From Bryoerythrophyllum caledonicum (Eukaryota > Streptophyta > Bryopsida > Pottiales > Pottiaceae), in contig OZ020514.1 of the NCBI GenBank assembly GCA_963971425.1, positions 43,863,527-43,927,526 on the forward strand: a stretch of DNA of 64,000 nt, given 5' to 3'. The notes under the pieces were generated by a model. That model made no database searches. It was not told where the DNA came from and worked only from the letters and a program-made list of their open reading frames with translations. The position numbers and the translations under genes were made by a program. Below are positions 10,960 through 21,804 of this stretch, in pieces. Every line of letters begins with the position of its first letter. Position 1 is the stretch's first letter.

Positions 10960-11720
10960 GTATTGCAAGTTCATATTGTAGGATCCTACAATATGAGCCA
11001 TTGGAGAGGTCAGTTAGATTTGTGGGTTGCTAAGGGTTAGTATCATCCAAAACTCGCAAGTTTATACTATAATCCATCGCACTTTGCAAGTTCATATCGT
11101 AGGATCGTACGATATCAGCCAAATGGTCAGTCAGGTTTCTGGGTATTTAAGGTAAATATCACCAAGGTTGTATATTACATATTACCAACCTGCTCTCTTT
11201 GCAAGTTCATATCGTAGAATCCTACGATATCAGCCGGAAAGGTCAGCTAGGTTCAGGGTATGTTAAGTTTATTGGGTCCGAAGTAGTTTAGTTCATTTTC
11301 CAATCATGCTCTGTTTGCAAGTTCATATCGTAGGATCCTACGATATCAGCCAAAAAGGTCAGTCTTCGCGCATCATCACTCACAATCTATTTGCAAGTTT
11401 ATATCGTAGGATCCTACATTAGCAGCCGGAAGACGTTGTTATTTCTGGTATCATAAGATGATATGGTCGTTTGCTATCGTAGGATCCCACGATGGTGTGG
11501 CTAGCCATGCCATCGTCAGATCCTACGTTATGTCCCTCTGCAAACTGAATAATCCATCGTAGGATCCTACAATGACACCTTCATCACCAATGATTTTTAT
11601 AGCAGGGTGATAAAAAATGTGCAAGGTTCCGTCGTGCCTTTTGATATTGTAGGATGCTAAGATCTCTAGTCCCGGATCTCAGTGCCCATTGCCATCGTAG
11701 GATCCTACGATCTCTGGACC
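10960..11720. repeat. Array of GTAGGATCCTAC palindromes
   Basis: About ten copies of a palindrome centred on GGATCC, the best reading TATCGTAGGATCCTACGATA, at about 10976, 11096, 11208, 11325, 11405, 11482, 11508, 11552, 11642 and 11692. The first five are embedded in a longer direct repeat of about 80-120 bp that begins GCAAGTTCATATCGTAGG. They lie in the intron that ends at the acceptor 11799, just before a start codon. The motif is unrelated to the TTTAGCTCGA palindrome but takes the same position. Confidence 0.8.
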
Positions 11721-11815
11721 TGGATCTAAACCATTAAACCGCGCACTGGTAAGGAGGCAATCTATTGCAAGACCTAATTCTTCGTCTTTCACTGTGTAGG
11801 GAAAATTTTAAGGAG

Positions 11816-11926
11816 ATGGATGAAGACGATGAGGACTTGTGTCCAGTTAACCCAATCGACTGCGTTTCGCTTGCAATTTGTGAGGTGAATCGACCTCTCC
11901 AGGGGAAAGCTATTTTGCGAGCCTAG
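11816..11926 (+). pseudogene. Start of a possible third ParB-like gene, truncated
   Basis: An acceptor (ACTGTGTAG at 11799) is followed 16 bases later by an ATG opening MDEDDEDLCPVNPIDCVSLA and then ICEVNRPLQGKAILRA. The pattern V-x-P-I-D-C ... NRPL resembles the N-terminal strand and R-P box of ParB-like domains. Coding-like sequence seems to continue in a neighbouring frame for about 25 codons (VESGEPWFAS) and then dissolves into AT-rich DNA. This is probably a 5' fragment of a gene related to the composite genes. The ParB link is weak by itself and rests partly on context. Confidence 0.3.
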
Positions 11927-12985
11927 AGCCGCGGGTGGAGAGCGGCGAGCCTTGGTTTGCGAGCATAGAGCGCAAAAAAGATGAGATTATGTAGAAAAAG
12001 TAAAAGTTTAGAAAACTTGTAAGTAAAAGTGAAAGGAAAATTGGAAGTCAATGTTTAGGATAGGGTCCCATAGCCGTCGGAAGTGGACCTTATTTGGAGA
12101 TTCAAATGTTGTCATGATATACTAGTTTGCCACTTCAAATGAAATTAGAGTAGGGCTTAGGATTGACATGGGTTATTTTTCCCTATGACCGTGGCAGAAT
12201 TTTGAATAGAAAAAATCAGTTCCTTACATGAAAGTAAGGGAACAAAGTTGGATTTGAAATTTAATATGAATTTTCTATTTATAAGGAGATAATGGGTGTA
12301 GATTACAGGCACTACAAATTTAAAGTAAGTCAAATCAAATTCGTGACGTAAGGTGACCAAAGGTATCATTAGATATAAACAATATCAAAGTAGGAATTCA
12401 ATTTTGCAAATATTACATCAGAAACCAAGATTTCTTCAATGGACATTACCAAAGAGAGGACAAAGTGGACTGTTATAAACAAAGTGCACAAGAAGAGTTA
12501 TTCAACAACTCTTTTGAATTGACAAAATGGTATTAAAATGATATAGAAAAGAAGACAAAGACGGTTTCAAATGAAGGACTTTACCATGTAAAGAGAGTAT
12601 TGACAACAAAGAAAAAATGCAATGTATTCAATGTTTAAGACCATGGAGTGAAGAGAAAATGTAAATCAAAAGTAGGAGAAGTGAGGCTTCAAATGTGCAA
12701 GAGATTAGAACTAATGGAGGTTCATGATAGAATGTTGAAGTTTACTTTTGCCTCATCATCAATATATCTACGAACATGTCTGTCAAAACGCAAAATTGGC
12801 GAAGAATCACTTGGTGATGATACGGTTGCTTATAAATTTGCGACTTCTGCATTCCATGGAGACATGACAAAGTCTCTCACCGGTGACACGACAACAGCCA
12901 TCAGTCCGGAGTAGCATAACATGGATCAGTGGATATGAAGAAAAATAAAACAGCTTAACGAAATGAAAAGAAAATTAAATGAGAA
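11927..12985. other. AT-rich spacer between convergent units
   Basis: Nothing recognisable. Purine-rich between 11990 and 12060. Short open stretches on both strands at 12650-12910 carry no known motif and could include a diverged last exon of the minus-strand composite gene. Confidence 0.4.
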
Positions 12986-12994
12986 CGTACGTAC

Positions 12995-13532
12995 TCAATC
13001 GGTTTTTTTGAGTGACTTGACGGATGGGCACGTCAATATCAAGTGTAGCCGGAGCCGGAGAAGTGGAAGCATCGACGTGAACGGCTTGCTCGGAAGTCTT
13101 GAACTAAGAGAGCATTGCTCCAAAGACAAGGGAGTCATCCTCAAGGGCTGCAATGTGACGAGCAATGGTTGTGCAAGCCTGAATGGAATTTCCTAGTGAC
13201 AGAAAACAATTGTTATGGGCAATCAAACTAGAATTACAAATAGAGAATACGAACACGGTGCAGCACTATGTACCAACTGTCGCCGTGACTACATCTCCAC
13301 GCTTTGTTAGTGCAGCGATGAGCATCTGGAGGAAGATGGAGTCTTTCTCACGGGCGCCTCTCCAAGGAATAGAACCATTCATGGATTGAGACTCAAAAGA
13401 AGTAAAGTTGAAGAGGACGTCCGTTTCCGAGACCCCCATGCCAAACTCCACGAGATCTTCATCCATAGCAATCAAGAAGCGATTACCTTCCATCGCGTTG
13501 TGGATGAAGAGAAGAATTCAAAATCGACGGCA
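12995..13532 (-). pseudogene. Methyltransferase-like exons (motif I region, C-terminal)
   Basis: Two exons (13532-13274 and 13192 to about 12995) separated by an 81-bp intron. The first reads IPWRGAREKDSIFLQMLIAA and LTKRGDVVTATVG. The second continues GNSIQACTTIARHIAALEDD. Joined, the glycine loop GGNS follows a G-D-V-V strand, which fits motif I placed at the C-terminal end as in permuted (beta-class) DNA methyltransferases. It corresponds in position to FGGTKLLIAS of the plus-strand gene. Confidence 0.45.
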
Positions 13533-13651
13533 CTGAAATAGTTTAGAAAGGGAGTTAGAGAATGAAACACAAATGGAATTAGAAATAGAGCTCTTTAGTA
13601 ATGAATTGTGGAAAAGAGGGAAGACACCGTGAATTGGATAGTAAAGCTAAC

Positions 13652-13999
13652 CTTAACTCCTCGATTTGTATAAGAGGAAAGCGGAAGGTCGTTGATTCCC
13701 CACTACTCTTGGTGCAATTTCAAATTACAGGTCGCAGCATATGAGAAGACGTCTGTTCGGATATTAGGAACGTCAGGGGCAAACACCAGCATCGCACCTT
13801 CTTTGTGGAGAAAATTCTCTTCAAATTCAAACAAGTAATCCACATCTTGAAATGAGTACTCATTCCAGGGTGGAATATGAATTACGTTCACGGAGATTCC
13901 TGGAACGGAGAGGCCATCCTTTACATCTGCCATAATCAATGCAAATCTAGAGTGTTTGCAGTGAAGCGAGAGTGCGGCGCTTCCAGTCTCTTTCTTCAC
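13652..13999 (-). pseudogene. Methyltransferase-like exon (motif IV region)
   Basis: Begins after CCTCTGCAG and reads SRFALIMADVKDGL, VNVIHIPPWNEYSFQD and GAMLVFAPDVPN. A PPW tripeptide after a hydrophobic strand, followed about 25 residues later by another strand (MLVFAP), is the expected pattern of motif IV (D/N/S-PP-Y/W) and V in N6-adenine/N4-cytosine methyltransferases; the acidic first residue is replaced by Ile. An in-frame TAG occurs after LHQE. Donor AAG|GTTAGC. Confidence 0.45.
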
Positions 14000-14079
14000 C
14001 TGCAGAGGAGGTAAAACAACATCAAATGAGAAAGAAAGGTGTAAATATCAAGTTTTCAGTTTCATGAGAAGGACCGTAC

Positions 14080-15099
14080 CTGGAGCCCAAAGTTGTTAAG
14101 CTTCGTGAGGAACTCGTGAACTTCTGGTAGTTTCTCCATCATTTGCCGGATGCTCGTCCGCTCCACTAAGACCGCAGCGGGATAAGATGAAGCAGAAAGA
14201 TCAGTTAATTTATCAATGACCACCTTCCTCTTCAATGTCGTTGTGACAAGAGACAAGGGACTGGAGAGAGCTTGCAACAGTGACGGCAAAGAATGAAGGG
14301 TCCGGGTAGCAACAAATGCCATGACGGTGTCGTGGGCTCTGTCCATGATCTCCATGTCCGCATCCACATCCGCTGCCACAGTGGCTGAATAAAGGGCTGC
14401 CTGCTTCGCCGCGATCTCTGCGATAGCAGCTTCAGCACGATGCTTCATACTTGCTTCCGCCTCAACTGCTAGAGCCTTCAATGTGGCAGCAGCTTCAGCC
14501 TCCGATGCGGCTTTGGCCTCCGCAGCAGCTTTCTCCATCCTAGCCTTCTCTTCAGCTGCCGCCTTCCTCGTCGATCCTCGAGGCTCCTTCACTGCCGCTG
14601 CTACCTCTGGAGGCGGAACCAAAACTTCGTTACCAACTAACTTGGGTTGGATGCGGTTCCTGAGAGGAATGTCGAACGACGGCGTTTTTGTCAATGGACA
14701 ATCCAGGTACCTCCCACAGTTCTGCCAGTGTTGAGGGGCCCACTTCTTGGCGATAACATCTGTAATCATGCAATTGTCAGAATCTCGATCCAAATAGCTC
14801 TCGAAGAATGCAAGCGTCTTCAATGTTGCATTCCTCGGGTAAAGGATGTAGAAGAAGTATCGACACAACACCCGGGTGACGGCCTCCAAAAGTCCTCCTT
14901 GCAACTCCACTGCACGATTCTTGTGCACTCCTTTTGAATCCAACTCATCATGAAACGCCAAGTCCCATAGCTGAATTTGCATCCTTTCCACCCAATTTTC
15001 AATCGTTGGAATGGGGCTCTCGCTGACTGGGTGATAGTCAATCGATTCGCCGAGCTCACATAATGTAGAGTCAAACAAGATCTTCACCTCGGACGACAG
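14080..15099 (-). pseudogene. Coiled-coil exon of the minus-strand composite gene
   Basis: A 340-codon exon open throughout, between the acceptor TTAATGCAG and the donor CTCCAG|GTACGG. The first half is mixed (NWVERMQIQLWDLAF, ILYPRNATLKTLAFFESYLD). The middle has an Ala/Glu/Lys-rich heptad region (KAAAEEKARMEKAAAEAK, about residues 180-260) that should form a long coiled coil. The end reads SIRQMMEKLPEVHEFLTKLN. The frame carries into the next exon at codon phase 0. Confidence 0.55.
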
Positions 15100-16144
15100 C
15101 TGCATTAACATGATACAGAGGGTATGTTTAGGAATTAAGAGTTTGATGGCTGAAGAATGTGATGGCATAGGGATTTGAAACAAACCTGTGCCCACCAAGT
15201 CGCCTTAGTGAGCCACTCAGGAAAGCTATAAATTTTTCCTTAGGGAATTTAACAGCAGCGCGCAAGGAAGCCGGCTTGTTCCAACGCTCCAGCCACTTTA
15301 CCTTCGAGGCAGCGTTCATTGCTGAGGTTGATAGGTATCAAAGCTTTTCTTAAGACATCTTTGGGTCATCCTCATGACTCTCATAATGAAGTCGCACTTG
15401 TTGAAGGAATTGAGGTGTGTGCTTGGGATCTGCAATCGGTAGCTGCTTCTTTAGTTCATTATGCATCTCCTTCGTCACTTACTTCACTGCCTTACCAATT
15501 GACTCGTGCAACTTAACGGTTGTCCACTCCGATGACTTCTCTGGATACTTCTTTTTAATTATTTGAGTTGCATGCGCCACAACATCACCAAGCTGTTGCT
15601 GTAATAATTAGACAAGAAATATATCAATACATAGACAGTGAAAGGGTAGAAAATTGAGGAAGAGAAGTCCGCATGAGCAAGCAAAGAGCCTTGTAGACTC
15701 TCCCGAGGAATTCCATTGGTCAGCCAATAAGTACCTAGTTGAGGCAGCCGACAACGGCTGCCCTAGTGGAGTGCGAAGTGGACATCAAATTGTATAAATC
15801 GGATGCATGTTGATACAAAAACGATTGAAATGAACAAATTCTGAGGGGTGTGGAAAAAAGTAATACTGACATGGTATAGAATCCCAACAAGTGCATCAAT
15901 AGTAAGTGTGTACCACGTATTTGGATTCGACTTGTGCTTCTTCTCTACATCAACAATCTCCTGAGAAGAGACAAGTTTCTTGAAGTACTTGAGAGGCTGA
16001 CCAACAATTCCTTGGAGGCGATAGAGTTTATGCACAAGATTGGTTTTGACGTGACCGGTCTGATTTCTCCTATACACTCAACACAAAGTTATGTGGAAAA
16101 TGTTATCCAAGAAGAATGAAAGGCAGACTATGAATAGTTTTTAC

Positions 16145-16556
16145 CAGTTGACTTGGTGAAGCGCCGTTTGAAGAGGTCCAACTTGACCTTCCACTTCCAA
16201 CACGATAGACTCCACAGAGTAGTGCCACGCTGGATCATCATCATGATCTCCATTAATAATTGGCAGCCATGCTGCAAGTCGATGGTTGCCATCCCACACA
16301 AAAAACTTCTTCTCCGAAAAATGCTTCCATACGCTCTCTCTGCAGCTCCAGCTCAAAGGCATCATTGGCGTTCTTCCAAGCTTGACTCCACTTCTCAATG
16401 TCACTCGAAGTGACGTCCAAAGTCTTTACCTCATTGTCTTGAAGAGCAACATAAAACATCCCATGCCCATCCATGTAGCCAGTGCCAATAAAATTGGCGC
16501 TCAAAGCAATGACGTCGTTTTTAAGGTATGGCCTCACTGCTGCAAGCACCTTCATC
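16145..16556 (-). pseudogene. ParB-like exon of the minus-strand composite gene
   Basis: The acceptor TATGCAG precedes an ATG at 16555. The exon encodes MKVLAAVRPYLKNDVIALSA, GTGYMDGHGMFYVALQDNE and, after one frame change, VWDGNHRLAAWLPI. DGNHR flanked by a hydrophobic strand and an A-A-W helix is the hallmark ParB/Srx superfamily motif. It then reads WHYSVESIVLEVEGQ and ends CAACTG|GTAAAA. The following exon (16069-15871) carries HVKTNLVHKLYRLQG, likely the helical part after the ParB core. Confidence 0.5.
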
Positions 16557-16742
16557 CTGCATAGAGGAATATTTAGTTTAGACTTGCTCTTTGGTTTAAA
16601 TCAGAGTCTGTCAAGTACAACATTTGTATTGACAGACTCCTTAACCACCATTTTGTCCATCTCCTTTCAAAGGTCCTCTACAGACATCTCTCTATGCTCC
16701 TCAGAATTCGCATCGTCTTGAGTTGCATCATCCTCATCAGCT

Positions 16743-18191
16743 GCCAAAGGATCAAATCACATATCACAAAATAAGCAAGCATGGATCGCCTCAGGAATAA
16801 AAACATGAGCAAAATTATTTGAAACATGCACGACATTGACTAACTTGATTCAAGTATGTCGGACTGCGATGAGTCCGGACAACCCCTTGATTGCGTGCCA
16901 CTCGTTGGAGCGAGTGAAGTGTTGTTGCTTGAACATGAGAATTGTTAGAGGAGTGTGAGAAGGGCGTCTAACAACTACTGCAAAGACTCGTTATACAAGG
17001 ACTAGAAATCATCAGAGTATGAGGCGGCCAACATAGACAGGAACCCTCCTCGCCATGGCCGTTGTCGGCCAAGACGACGGCCATGGAAAAGAGGGCACCC
17101 GACGTGGAGATGTCGGGTGCCCTCTTTTCCATGGCCGTCGAACTTTTCCCACAAACTTAATCCCCACGTACCCAAGGGAAAAATGAAAATGGGGTTTCAA
17201 ACCTCGATAATTAGAAATATAGCAATGGGCACCTTATTGATGGGCCAATACCATTGAAAACTGCAGTGATAGTCTTAAAAATTTATCTTGGAGCTGAAGG
17301 AACAAGAGCAGAATTCTCTTAACTTTATACATGACCATTATCTGAACATGAACATTATCAGAACAATCTAATGCATCAACCAAATAATTCTTCAACATTC
17401 ACATGTGCTGCTACTAGTAATGGATATTTAACTAAATGTGGAAAAAAAAAATTCCAGAAATAAGAGTGGCGAGAACATTTCATCGGTAGACAGCTGACTC
17501 ATGAAAATGGGCTTCACCCATTCTAGAGAGGGTTTAGGCCAAAAATGTTGCCAAAGCGTTGATGCAGTTTGAAAAATCTACCACTGTTGTAGATTCGAGT
17601 GGCGCCCAATGGATGAGGGTGTTCTTATCAAATTCCAGATCATACATACCGGTTTAGAAAGTTTATAGAATGACGACAATATTATTTGAAAAATCACAGT
17701 ACATGATTGTCGGCTGACAACCGATCAAAGACAAGGACAACATACTGCATGAATTTGCTTAAACCTTTTCTACGGCAACAAATAAATCCAAGGAAATATA
17801 TACGGAAAAAATCGCGGAAGATAAAAGATATGCAGGGGGAATTGTCAAACATGGGTTCTGAGTATGGCGTCGAAAACATTGAACGGCAGTGGAAAGACAA
17901 CGAAGATGCAGCCAGAGAACATGAACAAATAAATTAATAGGACGATAAGTACAATGTCGGCTGCCCGCCGACTAACAAAATAGACCTGGCAGAGAAAACA
18001 ACGTCTTTTACAAATCACTAATTCTACTAAAAAAAACCTCTTAGTCTACCCAGCGAGATAAGTTCTAGAATAGTCTGAATATAAAGAACATGTGATATAG
18101 AAAGCGCTAGGGATTGTCATTATGACATCAGACGATTCGAAGGTAATACGCTCAACCAACGACAGTTGGCGGGCCGCCGATGGAGAAAGAC
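16743..18191. other. Spacer upstream of the minus-strand composite gene
   Basis: Apart from the hairpin at 17075-17140 I see no clear gene. Any missing 5' exons of the minus-strand gene should lie here or further right. A lysine-rich open stretch at 17707-17937 has no recognised motif. Confidence 0.35.
17075..17140. repeat. Perfect 29-bp inverted repeat with 8-base loop
   Basis: The arm 17075-17103 (starting CGACGGCCATGGAAAAGAGG) is the exact reverse complement of 17112-17140, with GTGGAGAT between them. A third copy of CCATGGCCGT lies just upstream at about 17053, also inverted. It is GC-rich in an AT-rich context and sits on the 5' side of the minus-strand composite gene. Confidence 0.9.
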
Positions 18192-18695
18192 CTACCATTC
18201 AACTTCCGACCAACTGACGATAGCTCGCCCATACTTGCGCGCATGCGTAACCGCCCAATGAGCCTGCCCCGGGCGTTCAATCTGTGTCATATATTCAGGG
18301 ACGGATGAAAATCTATGGAGGGGGAAGATGAGCGGAATGATGTCGGTTGCCACATTCGGGATTACTCCGTCTTCGGTTGGAGAGGTCAAATGACCACGGA
18401 ACGGCGAGGGGATATAGCACATCCAGTCGGGGGTACGTCGGAGCGACTTGGGTTCAACGTCCACAAACAGTACTTGGTGAGGCTTGCAGACATGCCTAGA
18501 TTTCTTCTTCTTGTAGAGCGTGGACGGCGTTTTGTAGCTCCATGGAAACCTCAAACTATCAGCTAAGTCACTTCTGCTGTAAACAAACGACAAACATTGA
18601 AAGACACCTTCCGGAAGAATATGCAACAAGAGCGGCTTTAACTTGTTTAGAGGAATCGTTGACCAGAGCCCGATGTTGAAGCGCGGAAGCAACAT
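18192..18695 (-). CDS. Hypothetical protein fragment, 167 codons
   Basis: Open reading frame on the minus strand with balanced composition (residues such as KKKKSRHVCKPHQVLFVDVEP and PGQAHWAVTHARKYGRAIVSW). I recognise no domain, signal peptide or membrane helix. It lies in the same orientation as the minus-strand composite gene and could be one of its upstream exons. GC content is higher than its surroundings, which argues mildly for coding origin. Confidence 0.3.
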   Translation of the reverse strand: MLLPRFNIGLWSTIPLNKLKPLLLHILPEGVFQCLSFVYSRSDLADSLRFPWSYKTPSTLYKKKKSRHVCKPHQVLFVDVEPKSLRRTPDWMCYIPSPFRGHLTSPTEDGVIPNVATDIIPLIFPLHRFSSVPEYMTQIERPGQAHWAVTHARKYGRAIVSWSEVEW

Positions 18696-18879
18696 ATCGA
18701 ATAGTTTTTAAGGCCCGGCCTCCGGACAATATTCCCATGAGGGAAATCAGAAGATATCGGCTTGTTAGGGTCCACATAGCAAAGAAGACCATTGACGCAT
18801 AGTACAATACATTTTTGAATCGGTGATGGAAGAGCGTGCAGGCATCTGAAATGGAAGGATGTTCCCTGGAAAATGTGTA

Positions 18880-21060
18880 ATCAAATATTTAGCCAATAAC
18901 TAATGACTTTGTAATGATTTTTTAGAGGATAATACATGTATATTGGTATATCTGTAACTTTTATGCACAATTAAAGAATATTGGAATTTTATTTAATGAA
19001 TGTTGGAAGTTTTAAAAGTATATTTATGATAGTTTATTAATATTTATATATTTAATGATTATTTAAAGAGTATTTAATGCACTGTTAATGAATAGTCAAT
19101 GAATAGTGCATAAATTTCTAATGTAAAATTAATGTGTATTTGAATATTTAATGAGTATTTAATTAATATTTACTGAATATGTAATGCACATTGAATGCAT
19201 ATTATGTGATGGATATCTAATGAGTATTTTAATTGTATTCCTATATTTATTGTATGTTTAAGTTTTTTTCTTTTCCAATATTCCTTTCTTTTCTCATTTT
19301 CGTTTCCAGAAGAATGTTCTTATATTTCCAATCTTCTACTTGTAGTTTCATTTTCCCTCCATATTTTACATTCTACTTTGTCCAATTTTTTATATTTTCC
19401 TTTTGCTCCATACATACGTCCGATTATTCCCAAGCTCTTTCTTGCAAATTCTTCCTTTTCTACAAGCACTCAACCCTTCTTTACTATGATGCTCAAGATG
19501 TAATCAAATCATGATTAAGGTTCCCTACAGTAACTGCCCACAAGTAAAAAACTTTATGCTCCACTATTTACTAGGATTGACATTTAGTGTAGTAGTTGGC
19601 ATTTAGTGTAATATAGTTTTGTCACTACACTTATTGTAAATTTTACAATTACTGTATGGATTCCTATTTAGTGTCCACTACAGTAGAAGCCATCTTCTGT
19701 ATACTGGAGCTACATAGTGCATTTTTGCTTTCTAATCCACTCCATTTAGTGATGGTGCACAATTCAGCTCTAGTAGAGCTAATCTGTGCATATTATCTTT
19801 TTAGTTCACTGCACGTAGTGATGAGGCACACGTTAGCACCAGTGGAGCTAAAGTGTGTGCACACACTCCTTTTAGTTCATTGCACGTAGTGATGGTGCAC
19901 ACCTCTACTAAAAACCGATCTGATGTATGTGCAATGTGTATTTCCACTTCTACAAACAATCATTTTGAACTCCGTACTTCTCTTTATGGTTAAGTATTTC
20001 ACAAGTGGAATAGTAATCTTTTGAATTTTAAAAGGATTTTCGAAATATGTGGATCTAAATCTCCAATAGTAATATTAGAAAGCAAAAAAATATGACGATC
20101 CGCTAGTTTTTAGTGGATATGAAGTCTAAGTATTCTTGGTACCTTAAATCAATAATATGTGACAATGTGTGAAAATGTATGAATTGGGATGTAATCTTAT
20201 TTTTCACTAGAAAAATAACATATTTTTTCACAATATCATATGTTCTAATATTACTTCTATGTATTGAAAATACCACATTCCATACTGTTTCATAGCAAAA
20301 GGTTTTTTAGGTTGCTCGACGTGCCGGCAATCGAGAAGTTTCTCTTTTGGCTCGCATAACTTTTAATGAAGACGTTCATTGAGAAAATAAATTACTTATA
20401 AATATGCCTCTCATTGAGAAAATACATTACTTATAAATATGCCTCATTACTTTTATCATCCTTCTACAAAATTTTGAGAATTTAAAATATAATTTGCGAC
20501 CACTAGAACGTGCTCAAAAACTAATTATTCCATTTTTGCATGTATAAATAAATTCAAAATTACTTACATTACGAACATTAAATTATGCCTGATGCACTAA
20601 GTGATACACTTTGTATTAGTTATATTTTATATTTTGATTATCCTTTTTTTGTCATAAGGAGGTCTCTCCGTTTCTTGTTTAAATCTTTTAATATTGTTCC
20701 ACTCTATATGTTTTACAAATGACAAAGTCTTCAATTTCACGTCAAAACATGAAATAAATTGTATGTGGTCAAGAATTCTTCCATCTTTTATGTCATGCTT
20801 AGATTGCCACACCCTTTTTTGTTTAAATACACAAAAAAGATTCAAAATACACGTGCACATATAATATGTTTTTTTGTTTTTTTAAATGCTACTCGTTTGT
20901 TAAGGTCTTTGCTTTCAACTTTATAGATAAGTCCTATTTGGATTGTAATACAAATTCATTCTAATCATTTCAATATCTTCTCTACATTTCCCTATACCTT
21001 AGTTGAATTGTCAATATCATGAATCTTCAAAGTATTATTATATTGAAATGAAATGACATA
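18880..21060. other. AT-rich spacer with decayed flank of a related unit
   Basis: 18880-19230 consists of diverged TTTAATGAGTATTTAATG-like units. The block at about 19740-20050 carries two degenerate palindromes (GCTCTAGTAGAGC and GCACCAGTGGAGC types) and the phrases TTCACTGCACGTAGTGATG. It is a diverged direct repeat of the block at about 25628-25930 downstream of the DUF7869-like gene, so it is probably the 3' remnant of another such unit. No gene seen. Confidence 0.5.
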
Positions 21061-21065
21061 GAAGA

Positions 21066-21195
21066 TAACACCTAAACCCTGAACCCTAAATCTGAACCTA
21101 AATTCCAAACCCTAAATCCGAAACTCCAAATCCTAAACCCTAATCCTAAACCCTAAACCTAACCCTATCCAAAACCTTGAGCATTACCCTAAAAC
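21066..21195. repeat. Degenerate plant-telomere-like CCCTAAA array
   Basis: About 15 variant units of the AACCCTAAA type. Plant telomeres are made of this heptamer on one strand; this short decayed interstitial tract could be a double-strand-break repair scar or a promoter telo-box cluster, since a leader exon starts about 150 bases downstream. Confidence 0.75.
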
Positions 21196-21309
21196 CGTGT
21201 ATATAACTCGCATGTGCGAGTATATTCGAGGTATGTACCCTTCCATATTTTAGTCAACCGGGAAATAGTTGATTCAGTTTCCCGCTAAGATTTTGAATTT
21301 GCACTTTTT

Positions 21310-21569
21310 AGAGGCTGTGGAAAAGTTCCCCCCCGTCAATTCTGAAGTTTCCTCCCGCCAATTTTGAAACGGTCGTGAGTCCGTGAGTGACCTCGCCGAT
21401 CCTTGAAAACTTTCTTCATTTGTTTCCTTCTCACTTTGGTTGTTGTGCAAGGTTGTTGTGGAGAGGCTTCGAGGTAGTACGGCTGTCGGAGGTTGAGGAG
21501 GGCAACACCTATAGGTTGCGCACGGTTGAGCAGGTGAGGCAACAACGCACCGGTTGTCTTCTTCATAAG
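21310..21569 (+). other. Leader exon of the DUF7869-like gene
   Basis: Non-coding, with a likely donor CATAAG|GTACAC at 21569/21570. The matching acceptor is GGAATGCAG at 22487, directly in front of the start codon. The exact left boundary is not visible. Confidence 0.4.
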
Positions 21570-21804
21570 GTACACAATGTATACTTCTTGCATTCTCCGT
21601 GCACAGTCTCTAGCAATTAGGATGTGACAGTGTGTAGGGTTATTGCGTTGGTTCCAGCTGCTACTATGATTTTGAAGCATTAGTGAGAGTTTCTTGACGA
21701 CTAACGGAAAGATTTGGGTTGTAGTATACAGAGAGTCAGATTCATAGGCTGAAGAGTTTTTGCATACGAATCCGGAAGAAGGCGCCGAGAATCACGGAAG
21801 GACA

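Larger units (their letters stand above)
12990..16742 (-). pseudogene. Second ParB-methyltransferase composite gene (minus strand)
   Basis: A chain of seven to eight exons with matching GT-AG sites runs right to left: an acidic exon (about 16742-16570), 16556-16145, 16069-15871, 15598 to about 15182, 15099-14080, 13999-13652, 13532-13274 and 13192 to about 12995. Phases agree at most joins, for example VNW|RNQTGHVK and NFGLQ|VKKETG. A DGNHR ParB-type motif comes first, then an alanine-rich coiled coil, then a methyltransferase-like end. It has one frame change (about 16300) and several in-frame stops, each explicable by C-to-T in CAG, CAA or CGA. It differs too much from the plus-strand gene to be a recent copy. 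Whether it is host-derived or a mobile gene cannot be decided here. Confidence 0.5.

Noticed and set aside
1533-11720. Palindrome arrays as CRISPR arrays
   Set aside because: Spacers are irregular and partly repeated, no cas genes exist, and the context is eukaryotic with introns.
12648-13389. Plus-strand frames overlapping the end of the minus-strand composite gene
   Set aside because: They are antisense to better supported exons with splice sites and a glycine-loop motif.
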